From an uncultured Pseudomonadales bacterium (GTDB lineage Bacteria; Pseudomonadota; Gammaproteobacteria; Pseudomonadales; Azotimanducaceae): DNA of 37,557 nucleotides. The notes beneath the pieces are model-generated. The model was not told where the DNA came from. It saw only the letters and a program-made list of their open reading frames with translations, and made no database searches. This document shows, one piece after another, positions 1-7,907 of this stretch; position 1 is the stretch's first letter, and every line of letters begins with the position of its first letter. Position numbers and translations under genes: made by a program. The DNA lies in contig CALHVX010000086.1 of assembly GCA_938036875.1 (NCBI GenBank), positions 1-37,557 on the forward strand, read 5' to 3'.

Positions 1-272
1 CGCGCTAGAGCCGCACGCTGCGCAGAGGTGGTGCAAACCTTCTTTGCAACCCGCGAACCGGTTTCACGTACACGTTTGCACTCAACACCATCAAGCTTGT
101 TACGCTCTCTACGACTGAGCTTTTTCTTCACCGGTTTAACAGCTTCAACCGATTGCTCAGCCGCCTGGGTTTGAGCTTCTGCGCTGGCCCCACCAGAGAA
201 CAACGCCGCACTCAACGCAAGCGAGATGCACAACGCCATGCTGCCAGTAGCAGCGGTTAGCTTAGGTTTCAT
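1..272 (-). CDS. Small secreted basic protein, 3' end outside window (partial)
   Basis: The ATG is at 272-270 and the frame stays open to the window edge (about 90 residues visible). The N-terminus is a clear Sec signal peptide: basic MKPK, a hydrophobic stretch, then an Ala/Gly-rich cleavage zone near GGASA. The mature part is Lys/Arg-rich and contains CKRVRETGSRVAKKVC, a two-cysteine motif that I associate with short uncharacterised proteobacterial exported proteins. A GGAG Shine-Dalgarno lies about 8 nt before the ATG. It starts 14 nt after the stop of the acyl-CoA dehydrogenase, so the two may share a transcript. Function unknown; the true length cannot be given. Confidence 0.7.
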   Translation of the reverse strand, partial: MKPKLTAATGSMALCISLALSAALFSGGASAEAQTQAAEQSVEAVKPVKKKLSRRERNKLDGVECKRVRETGSRVAKKVCTTSAQRAALA

Positions 273-286
273 CTTAGACTCCAATC

Positions 287-1513
287 TTAAAGAAGGTCAC
301 CACCCGCAGCGGATGCGGTGGTACCAAATTCTTCGTAAGCTTTAACCACATTGCGGCCAACGCGCCAGCGATGCACTTCATCCGGACCATCCACCAAACG
401 CTGGCTACGAATACTGGTGTACCAGCGTGCAAGCGGCGTATCGTTGCTGTAACCCAGGGCACCGTGCAACTGCAATGCGGTATCTACAACCTTGTGCACC
501 ATATGCGCTAAGAAAACCTTAGCAATGGAGTTTTCTTGACGCAGATCCATACCGTTTTCAGCCTTGTAGGCAATGTGCAGCAGTACCAAACGCGCCATGT
601 ACAACTCGCTAGCGCAATCGGCCAACATCCACTGCACACCTTGGCGATCGGCTAGGCGTGTGCCAAAGGTTGTTCGACTGGTGACGTGCTTAGCCGCAAG
701 ATCCAGCGCGCGCTGGGCCATCGCTACATTATGCATGCCATGGCGCAAACGTCCGTAAGCTAAACGGTGCTGCCCCATATCAAACCCTTTGCCTAACCCA
801 CCTAATACGTTTTCTCGGGGCACAACCAAATCTTTGATCTTAATCTCGGAGTGAGTTGCGCCTAACTTGTTGCCAATCTCCGTATGCGGATGCATGGTCT
901 CAATGTCACGCACAATCTCGTAGCCTGGGTTAGGGAGTTCAACAATAAAGGTAGTGAACTGCTGGTGACGCGGTGCATCAGGATCCGTTTTAGCCATAAC
1001 AACCGCAATGTCTGCCACGCTTGCAGAAGAGCTGAACCACTTCTCGCCGTTGAGTACGTAGTTGTCGCCCTTAAGCTCAGCCCTGGTTTCCATACCCGTC
1101 GCATCCGCGCCCGCAGCCTTTTCGGTCATGGAGTAACAGATACGCTTCTGTCCATCCAACAACGGCTTGAGGAATTTCTCTTTTTGATGATCTGTGCCGT
1201 GTTCCAGCAGCGTGAGCATAGTTGCATCATCTGGGCCTTGAGTATTGAGGGCTAGTGCACCCAAGAAGCTCTCGCCCAACTCCATTTGCACCAAAGCATT
1301 GGACAGAGGTCGCAAGCCCATACCACCGTGCTCGGTTGGGATGAAAGGACACCATAGACCTTGGCTCCGAGCTTTAGTGCGCAGCTCTGCCAATACGTCT
1401 TCAAACGGCCGATTTTCTAGCTCCGCTTCCGCTGGAATGCAGTGCTCGTGGACAAATTTGCGCACCGTAGCGCGGATTTCTTTGGACTCAGCCGGAATTT
1501 CGAAGTCGATCAT
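287..1513 (-). CDS. Acyl-CoA dehydrogenase family protein (ACAD10/11-like)
   Basis: This 408-residue protein has the whole acyl-CoA dehydrogenase fold: alpha-helical N-domain, a beta-domain with the FAD-contacting stretch CYSMTEKAAGADATGMET near residues 125-143, and a C-terminal helical domain with RTTFGTRLADRQ. The end carries DGPDEVHRWRVGR, the pattern of the ACAD10/11 branch, where the catalytic acid sits in this segment. The family is a cytoplasmic FAD flavoenzyme oxidising acyl-CoA at alpha-beta carbons with electrons passed to ETF. The chain length or branched substrate cannot be told. The ATG at 1513 follows AGGTT-type weak spacing; an upstream 251-nt intergenic region is shared with the divergent IDH-like gene. 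Confidence 0.9.
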   Translation of the reverse strand: MIDFEIPAESKEIRATVRKFVHEHCIPAEAELENRPFEDVLAELRTKARSQGLWCPFIPTEHGGMGLRPLSNALVQMELGESFLGALALNTQGPDDATMLTLLEHGTDHQKEKFLKPLLDGQKRICYSMTEKAAGADATGMETRAELKGDNYVLNGEKWFSSSASVADIAVVMAKTDPDAPRHQQFTTFIVELPNPGYEIVRDIETMHPHTEIGNKLGATHSEIKIKDLVVPRENVLGGLGKGFDMGQHRLAYGRLRHGMHNVAMAQRALDLAAKHVTSRTTFGTRLADRQGVQWMLADCASELYMARLVLLHIAYKAENGMDLRQENSIAKVFLAHMVHKVVDTALQLHGALGYSNDTPLARWYTSIRSQRLVDGPDEVHRWRVGRNVVKAYEEFGTTASAAGGDLL

Positions 1514-1764
1514 TTAGGTTCTCTACAGTGAAATCTGAGCATTCCAGTGTACGAGGCTCGATTGGTTTTGGATAGGTTGACGGCGCTACAAGCGCAGCGA
1601 ATTCGTAAAAAACCTATTAATTTTGAAATATTGATAGTTTTATTCTATTTTCTATCGAGATGCCAACCGATCCGGCCGTCCATTTGCAGAACCCGCTGAC
1701 GACAACGACAATACGCACAACCGCGCTGTACTGTAGCGCCCGTTAACGATGAGCCCGCACCTCT

Positions 1765-3525
1765 ATGAGCAACAGCAGCAAACCCAAACTACCCGTCTCC
1801 CGCCCTTTAGTGGTTATGCATGGCGATGAGATGGCCCAAATTGCCTTCGAAAAAATCCTGCAGCGATTTGTAACGGACCGTCTAGACATCCAACTAATCG
1901 AAATCGATCTCACCGCCGAGAACCGCCTGGCCACCAACGGTGAGGCCGTACGCGATGCGATCAAAGCGCTTAAACAGTACGGCATCGGGGTGAAGAATGC
2001 GGGCATGACGGTTAACCGCAAACAGTTGGAGGCGTTGCTCGAGAAGTACCCCAACATCGACCCCAAGACCCTAGACCCATTGGCCACCAAGTCACCCAAC
2101 GGCGCCATCCGCAAAGGTATTGGCGGCAACATCACCCGAGAAGACATCCAGTTCCGAAATTTGGTGGTCAAAACCCCAGATTGGGTTGGTCGCGACATTG
2201 TGGTCGACACCATGGACACGGGCGGTATCAAGCACAGCTTCAACGAACTGTCTAAAGCAACCGGTGTACTTAAGCTGCTTTTTGTCGGTAGCAGCGGCGA
2301 TCCGATTGAACTGCACCGGCGCAACATCAACCTGGGTGACCCCTGGCTGCTGTCGAGCAATGATATTGATGAGGTTCGGCGCTGGGCGCACAGCTTCTTT
2401 CAGCGCGGCATCGCCGAAAAGCGCGATACCTACCTGGGTTTAAAAGACACCGTTATTCCCGGCTACGACGGTGTGATGCGACTAGCGATCGAAGAAATTT
2501 TTCAGCAAGACTACAAGGCAAAATACGCAGAGCTGGGGCTTGAGTACCACTACGAGCTGATTGATGCACAAGCTGCAAGGATTGTTGCAAACCCACCGAC
2601 CCGCGCGCTCTGGGGTGTTCCCGACAACACCAGTGGCCGCAAACTCTACAAGCTGGTTGAAGAGCTAAAGCTTTATGGCATAGCCGATCGCAAGTGCCAC
2701 GTCTCCATCTCGCGCATGAGCGCTGGGGGTGGTGATCAATACGGGAGTTACAACGCCCCAATGGCCGAAGACGGCATACTCAAAGTTGTGGTGGATGGGC
2801 AAGAAAAAACCGCGCGCAAGGTCAAGAAAAACGACCCTGTTTTGCTTATGTCTAACGACAAAGTTGCCATCAAAGATTGGGTAACCCAGGTATTCCGCGA
2901 TGCCTCCGTAAACAACAAAGAAGTGTATTTTGGATTAAAGCGCGAGTACATGGAGTACGACGATGTGTACAGCGAGATAATCACAGCAACCGGCAAGGAG
3001 CTGGCCAACGCAGATACCCCACCACCATCGTTCATGATCATGCGCCCTTCGAGCCAGCTGAAAAAAATGATCACCGACCCACCGCGCAACGCGTTGTACC
3101 CAGCGCAAAACCTCGATGGGGATATTTTTTCGGATATTTCTGCAGCGCTTGGGGGCAGCTTGGCAACCGCTAGCTCCATCATTGAAAGTAAAGACGGCAC
3201 CCTATTGTTCGAAGCCCCGCACGGCACCGCCCACGATCTGTACCTAAAGTACCAAGAGAGTGACGGCAAGGTTGCGCTGTTTAATTCATCCGCGCTGCTG
3301 TTTGCGTTAGCCAACGCTTTGGAAAGCCTCGGAGAACGCGAAGCGAACAGCGCTTTGCTGGATTATGCCCAGCAGCTCAAGCTAGCGCTAATTGATACGG
3401 TAGCCCAAGGCACCATCACCGGGGACCTCAAAGGCAAAACGGCCGAGCCTGATAAAGAAAACATCGTCGATATGGACGGTTTTCTAGTGGCGGTGGAAGC
3501 AAATTTGGATGCTGCTCATGCGTGA
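1765..3525 (+). CDS. Isocitrate dehydrogenase-like enzyme with large insertion
   Basis: This 586-residue protein is related to the eukaryotic-type (type II) isocitrate dehydrogenases of about 410 residues. Seen: HGDEM at 19-23; SPNGAIR at 110-116, matching the SPNGTIR substrate loop; TYLGLKDT at 222-229; LID at 265-267 and DGDIFSD at 451-457, matching the metal aspartates; and EAPHGT at 483-488. About 160 residues (roughly 279-443) are inserted between the two metal-binding segments. By eye alignment to human IDH1, positions equivalent to Arg132 and Tyr139 are Asp148 and Ile155, and the NADP 2'-phosphate pair Arg314/His315 is Asp491/Leu492. I therefore infer a beta-decarboxylating dehydrogenase, probably NAD-preferring, whose substrate may not be isocitrate. 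It overlaps the next gene by 17 nt, so the two are likely co-translated. Confidence 0.82.
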   Translation: MSNSSKPKLPVSRPLVVMHGDEMAQIAFEKILQRFVTDRLDIQLIEIDLTAENRLATNGEAVRDAIKALKQYGIGVKNAGMTVNRKQLEALLEKYPNIDPKTLDPLATKSPNGAIRKGIGGNITREDIQFRNLVVKTPDWVGRDIVVDTMDTGGIKHSFNELSKATGVLKLLFVGSSGDPIELHRRNINLGDPWLLSSNDIDEVRRWAHSFFQRGIAEKRDTYLGLKDTVIPGYDGVMRLAIEEIFQQDYKAKYAELGLEYHYELIDAQAARIVANPPTRALWGVPDNTSGRKLYKLVEELKLYGIADRKCHVSISRMSAGGGDQYGSYNAPMAEDGILKVVVDGQEKTARKVKKNDPVLLMSNDKVAIKDWVTQVFRDASVNNKEVYFGLKREYMEYDDVYSEIITATGKELANADTPPPSFMIMRPSSQLKKMITDPPRNALYPAQNLDGDIFSDISAALGGSLATASSIIESKDGTLLFEAPHGTAHDLYLKYQESDGKVALFNSSALLFALANALESLGEREANSALLDYAQQLKLALIDTVAQGTITGDLKGKTAEPDKENIVDMDGFLVAVEANLDAAHA

Positions 3526-4723
3526 AGCGGATGTGCCAGCAACCTTGGCTGAACTCGAGTGCCCTCAATTCACCCAGACACCTTGGGCACCTGCGGCAAG
3601 CGAGCGCCGAGTTGCCGTTATCTCTACAGCGGGCCTGATGCACAGGTCGGACCCACACTTCGGTTTCAACGCAGCCGACTACCGAATCATTGACCGTGAG
3701 CGCAACGAAGATGTGGTCATGAGCCATATTTCAACCAACTTCGACCGCACCGGCTTTGCTCGCGATCTAAACCTTGTCTTTCCTCTAGACCGGCTCGACG
3801 ACATGGCAAGCGATGGGCAGATCGATACCGTGGCGCGCTACCACTACTCGTTTATGGGGGCGACCGCACCTCAAGCGATGGAAGCCACCGCACGCACGCT
3901 AGCCACAACGCTTATACGCGATGAGGTAAACACCGTCTTGCTGGTGCCGGTCTGACCGAACTGTACGCGCGCAGTTTGCGCGCTCGCCCACTACCTTGAA
4001 GATGAGGGGCTTAGTACCTTAGTGATCGCGTTGGTGCCTCAACACGCAAAAGCCATTAAACCACCCCGTGCTTTGCTGGTGCCTTTTGAGCTAGGTCGAC
4101 CGCTTGGATCACCAGAAGATCCCAGCTTTCAGCGCCAAGTGTTAGAAGCTACGTTCGGTTTGCTAGAAAAAGGCGAGCCTGGTTCTTACTTGGAAGAATT
4201 TCCTCACGACGCACCCGAAAGAACAACACAAGCGGCTGACAACGAAGGCTGGGCTTGCCCCGTCAGCTTTTCCGCGCCTACCTCCGGCGAGGATGAGCTT
4301 GGGGTGGCACAAGAGCTAACCAGCTTGCAACCCTGGTTCGACCGCGCCAAGCAAAGGCGAGGCCGCACGATGACGGGTACTAGCGGGTTAGATATCGAGC
4401 AGGCGTTGGCCTTGTTAACCCAAGTACACGATGCCAGCGAGGTATCCCTCAGCCCACCGAGCAACATGAGCTTTGGGGATTTTTTCAAGCTCGCCGCTGA
4501 AGATCTCAAGATGTTCTACGCGGAAGCCGCGATGGAGCAACCCAATCCAGGCTCGTCTCAAGCGATACAAGATTGGTTTTGGAATGAAACCCAAGCCGGC
4601 AAGCTGCTATTTGCTTTAACCGACCGCTGTGCGGACCACGACGATGCCGGGGTAAAAACCCATGCAAGATTTACGTTAGTACCGGCGCAACGTCTCGCCA
4701 ACTATCGTCTTGGCAAGGATTAA
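3509..4723 (+). CDS. GrdB-like selenoprotein with in-frame UGA (Sec149)
   Basis: Two ORFs (3509-3955 and 4022-4723) are one 404-residue gene read through TGA 3953-3955 as selenocysteine: they are in the same frame, the 66 nt between are open, and the joined protein reads LLVPV-U-PNCTRAVCAL. This matches the glycine/betaine/sarcosine/D-proline reductase selenoprotein B-like family, in which a UxxC motif follows LLVPV. Conserved family segments are NVVFPLDRL-type (LVFPLDRLDDM, about 90-100), YHYSFMG near 112-118, and PPRALLVPFELGRPLGSPEDP near 182-202. A SECIS-like hairpin follows the UGA. The role is presumably a selenol/thiol (U149, C152) redox or C-X bond reductive chemistry in the cytoplasm; the substrate is unknown. 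Start: ATG 3509; ATG 3518 is a fair alternative. A standard gene caller would split it. Confidence 0.9.
3956..3990 (+). promoter_or_regulatory. Bacterial SECIS-like hairpin directing Sec insertion at UGA 3953
   Basis: Immediately after TGA 3953-3955, bases 3967-3973 (GCGCGCA) pair perfectly with 3977-3983 (TGCGCGC), leaving a 3-base GTT loop. The loop G is at 3974, with 18 bases between UGA and it, inside the window known for bacterial SECIS elements, which carry a G (often GU) in a small apical loop. It lies within coding sequence, as all bacterial SECIS do. SelB binding is inferred, not shown. Confidence 0.8.
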
Positions 4724-4786
4724 CCAATCAATTCAACATCTGAGCTAAGCAGGGGTTGGCTGCTGATCTTAAGCGCCTGCACCGGC

Positions 4787-5950
4787 GTGATCTTCAGCTC
4801 CATTGTCTTGCCCTACTACTCCATCGGTGCCTTGGTGGTGCCGGTGACAGAGGAATTCGGCTGGAGCCGTGCGCAATTTCAAACCGCAATACTTTTTAGC
4901 TCTGGACTCGGCGCCTTAACAGCACCCGTCATCGGTTGGCTCAGCGGAAGGTACGGTGCACGCACGCTGGCCATGCCTGGACTTGTTGGTCTAAGCCTAG
5001 GCTTTGTACTGGCCAGCCAACTCAACGGCGAGCTGTGGTTGCTTTACCTCGCTTACGGCACCATGGCGTTACTCGGCGCTGGCACTATCCCAGTGACTTG
5101 GACCCGCGCCATCACCAACAACTTCTTCAAACACCGTGGCTTAGCCTTGGGGTTAACCCTGGCCGGCACCGGCATCTGCGCTTTCTTAATCCCCCAGTAC
5201 ACCACTTGGCTAGTGCAGGACTACGGCTGGCGCACAGCTTACTTAGGGATTGCTGCGCTCCCTTTGTTGATCGCCCTACCTATAGTGTATTTCGGGTTTC
5301 ACCCCCATGGCCGGGCCGCGCAAGCGAGCGAAGAGCGGCAGCTTGCACTCAACAGCGGGTTAACCCTTAAGCAAGCGGCCAAAACTCGCGCATTTTGGGT
5401 ACTACTTATCTCGATACTAGCGGTGTACATGGGGGTATCTGGCATTGCGCCCAATCTCTACCCAGCAATCACCGACGCCGGGATGACCCCAGGCCAAGCG
5501 GCAAGCATTCAAAGTCTATTCGGCGTTGCCATCATCCTAGGGCGAGTGGGCGTTGGCTATTTTGTTGATCGCTTTTGGGCACCAGGTGTTGCAGCACTGT
5601 CGATGTGTTTGCCCGTTATTGGCTGCTGGTTGCTAATCGAGCCGTCGGGCTTTGTGTGGGCTGCCATTGCAGCCACCCTTATTGGTTTAGCTGCTGGCGC
5701 AGAGTTAGACCTGATGTCGTTTTTGGCGGCTCGTTACTTTGGCCTAAAACACTACGCGCAGATCTACTCGGTTTTATACATGGCGTTAGCCGTTTGCTCG
5801 GGCACAGCGCCTTTATTGTTTGCGACCTTGTTTGATCAAACGTCGAGCTACGCGGTTAGCTTTGCCATTGCCATGGGGCTGTTTGCCGCTGGCGCTCTCA
5901 TCATCTTGGTGATGGGGCGCTATCCAAAAGAGCGAGCCTCCACTAGTTAG
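4787..5950 (+). CDS. MFS transporter
   Basis: This membrane protein (387 residues from GTG 4787) has about 12 hydrophobic segments, the loop-2 motif GWLSGRYGAR near residues 49-58 (MFS GxxxDRxGRR-type signature) and EFGWSRAQFQ after TM1, typical of the oxalate/monocarboxylate-like MFS branch. It would import or export a small organic acid; substrate unknown. The GTG at 4787 falls inside the first membrane helix, so translation probably begins further upstream: the frame is open back to the selenoprotein stop at 4721-4723 and encodes NSTSELSRGWLLILSACTG, a normal MFS N-terminus. No ATG, GTG or TTG exists there; see the finding on this start. It follows the selenoprotein in the same operon and ends 9 nt from the convergent quinoprotein gene. 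Confidence 0.88.
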   Translation: MIFSSIVLPYYSIGALVVPVTEEFGWSRAQFQTAILFSSGLGALTAPVIGWLSGRYGARTLAMPGLVGLSLGFVLASQLNGELWLLYLAYGTMALLGAGTIPVTWTRAITNNFFKHRGLALGLTLAGTGICAFLIPQYTTWLVQDYGWRTAYLGIAALPLLIALPIVYFGFHPHGRAAQASEERQLALNSGLTLKQAAKTRAFWVLLISILAVYMGVSGIAPNLYPAITDAGMTPGQAASIQSLFGVAIILGRVGVGYFVDRFWAPGVAALSMCLPVIGCWLLIEPSGFVWAAIAATLIGLAAGAELDLMSFLAARYFGLKHYAQIYSVLYMALAVCSGTAPLLFATLFDQTSSYAVSFAIAMGLFAAGALIILVMGRYPKERASTS

Positions 5951-5959
5951 CCAACGAGG

Positions 5960-7897
5960 TTAGTCCGGTAGACCAAACACCAGCAACAGGTTACCCGGCT
6001 CATGGAAGTACAAACCGTAACCCGAGTTGACGATAAGATGATCCGCGGCCAATGTTGGCCCCGCGCCGCTAATGCTGCCACCTTTACCTACGAGCGAGTT
6101 CACGCCTTCGTGCTCAACCGCCGTGTTGTATTCCCACAACAGCTCGCCGTTTAGCTGCGCATAAGCACGAACAAAGCCATCAAGGTGCCCAGCAAACACC
6201 ACCCCTGGACCCGAGGTGATTGCACCGGATACACCCGGATCGCAAAACTCTCGATCCGGTCCACAAACATCTTTTTGCACCCTGTTCCACATGACCGTTT
6301 GCTCAACCATATCGATGGCGTGCACACCAGGTCGAGCCTGCTCAGGGTCTAGAAACTGCCCATTGCGCGTATCGTTCATATCGTTGATCGGCGCATAAAC
6401 CACCGCATCTTGGGCCGACATCCCAAAGTGCACGCCACCTTGAATGCTGCCGCGGCCTACTTTGCGTGACCACAGCACCTTGCCCTGCGCATCGGGGTCC
6501 AATGCAAACACGGTGCCGTTCTTGTGACCGGCAGCCAAGACTTGCTTACCTTTGGGCAGGTCAACAAGCAGGATGGAGGAGCCATGATCGAAGTCTGGCC
6601 CTCGCTCCGGCGGGCAATTTGGATTGTCTTCCATCATGCAAGCCACGTTCCACGCATCCCCCGCCGTGCTCTGTCGCTGCCAAACGCGTTCACCACTGGT
6701 GATATCTATAGCAATCACAGCATCACTATTACCATCTGCCGGTGTGGAGTAGTTTTCTCCGGAGCCAACGTACAAACGGTTGCGTACCCGATCCACTGTG
6801 GGGCTACTCCACACTGGCGCACCCGACGGCGCCATAATCGCCGTGCCCACCGATGTCTTGCCAGTCACCTTGGGTTCTTCCGGTATGGTGTAGTGACGCC
6901 ACAACTCGCTGCCATCCGCTACGTTTAGCGCTAAGACACTGCCGCGAAAGGTGCAGCAAACGTACTGCGGATCTGCCGCCGGAATCACCTCCAACGAAGA
7001 TATCGGCACAAAGAGCTTGTCATCTAGCAGTGATGGGGAACCGGTTAAGGTTGCTGCTGGATGATCATCGGCCTTCAAGGACCAAACCAATTCACCGGTC
7101 AACGCGTTAACCGCATAGAGCTTGGCCAATATGTCACCAAAGATCGCCAACGGTGTTTCGGTATCGGTGAGAACAACTGCGGTACGAACCTCTGCGGCGG
7201 CCGCAAATGTCCAATGGACACAACCAGACTCCAGATCAAACGCATACACTGTGCCATCTTGCGAACCGGTGTAGATTGCCCCCCAACCCACCGCCGGCTG
7301 CGAGCGAGCGCGCAGAGCACCTGGATAAGCAAAGCTCCACTTCAACTCTAGTTGGGGTGTTTGCTCGGCACTGATCCCGCCATCGCTAGCGGGGGTAAAG
7401 CGCGAGGTATCGTGTCCCCAACCCACCCTTGTGGGTTTGCTGGCGCGACTAAAGGCGACATCTTTGCGGCACATTGGCAGCGGCTGCTCAACCAGGGTGT
7501 CCGCCGAGGCACGGGTAATGTACTCAACAACGTCTCGACGCTGTTGCTGGGTAAGGCTACTGGCCTGGGCCCGCATAATGCCTTCTTCCAAAGATTTCAA
7601 CATAACGGCCGGCGTCATCATTTCTAGCCAGCTAAAGTGCGGGGCCTTAGGTACGGTACCGTTATGACAGCTACTACAATGTTGTGCGTACAACCCAGCG
7701 CCCGGCATCTCTTCTCGAGGACCAAAGTCACCGCTGGTGGCTTGAAAATCATCCGTGGAATCCAGCGCACCGCTATCGGTTGAGCTTATCGGCTCTAAAC
7801 CCGCACCTGATGTTTGATCGCCACAAGCAGCAAAGCTGATCAGAAAAATACAACCGGCAACTTTTGCGCCGGTCTTAACAAAATTTGTTAACAACAT
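5960..7897 (-). CDS. PQQ-dependent quinoprotein lipoprotein with cytochrome c domain (polyvinyl-alcohol-dehydrogenase-like)
   Basis: A 645-residue exported protein. The N-terminus has a lipoprotein signal ending FAAC (Cys25). A small cytochrome c domain follows with heme motif CSSCH at 74-78. From about residue 155 there is an eight-bladed-type beta-propeller with repeated blades of the form GxVYAFDLxSGxxxW, as in PQQ enzymes. The adjacent-cysteine pair in QYVCCTFRG (near 315) recalls the vicinal disulfide of quinoprotein alcohol dehydrogenases. This domain order (heme c, then PQQ propeller) is that of polyvinyl alcohol dehydrogenases. It would oxidise an alcohol in the periplasm and pass electrons to the respiratory chain. 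It is the last gene of the ten-gene operon, 10 nt after the Rieske gene. Confidence 0.87.
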   Translation of the reverse strand: MLLTNFVKTGAKVAGCIFLISFAACGDQTSGAGLEPISSTDSGALDSTDDFQATSGDFGPREEMPGAGLYAQHCSSCHNGTVPKAPHFSWLEMMTPAVMLKSLEEGIMRAQASSLTQQQRRDVVEYITRASADTLVEQPLPMCRKDVAFSRASKPTRVGWGHDTSRFTPASDGGISAEQTPQLELKWSFAYPGALRARSQPAVGWGAIYTGSQDGTVYAFDLESGCVHWTFAAAAEVRTAVVLTDTETPLAIFGDILAKLYAVNALTGELVWSLKADDHPAATLTGSPSLLDDKLFVPISSLEVIPAADPQYVCCTFRGSVLALNVADGSELWRHYTIPEEPKVTGKTSVGTAIMAPSGAPVWSSPTVDRVRNRLYVGSGENYSTPADGNSDAVIAIDITSGERVWQRQSTAGDAWNVACMMEDNPNCPPERGPDFDHGSSILLVDLPKGKQVLAAGHKNGTVFALDPDAQGKVLWSRKVGRGSIQGGVHFGMSAQDAVVYAPINDMNDTRNGQFLDPEQARPGVHAIDMVEQTVMWNRVQKDVCGPDREFCDPGVSGAITSGPGVVFAGHLDGFVRAYAQLNGELLWEYNTAVEHEGVNSLVGKGGSISGAGPTLAADHLIVNSGYGLYFHEPGNLLLVFGLPD

Positions 7898-7907
7898 AGT
7901 GTTCTCT

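Noticed and set aside
1743-2360. 205-residue minus-strand ORF
   Set aside because: Antisense shadow of the IDH-like gene with no ribosome site or domain pattern.
2600-3090. Intein inside the IDH-like gene
   Set aside because: The inserted segment lacks the Cys/Ser start and the terminal His-Asn-nucleophile motif required for inteins.
3509-3955. Stand-alone 148-residue protein ending at TGA 3953
   Set aside because: The frame continues open through 66 nt into the downstream ORF with family-matching sequence and a SECIS-like hairpin, so the TGA is better read as selenocysteine than as a stop or a pseudogene lesion.
4022-4723. Separate gene starting at GTG 4022
   Set aside because: It is in frame with the upstream ORF and begins in mid-domain; it is the C-terminal half of the selenoprotein.
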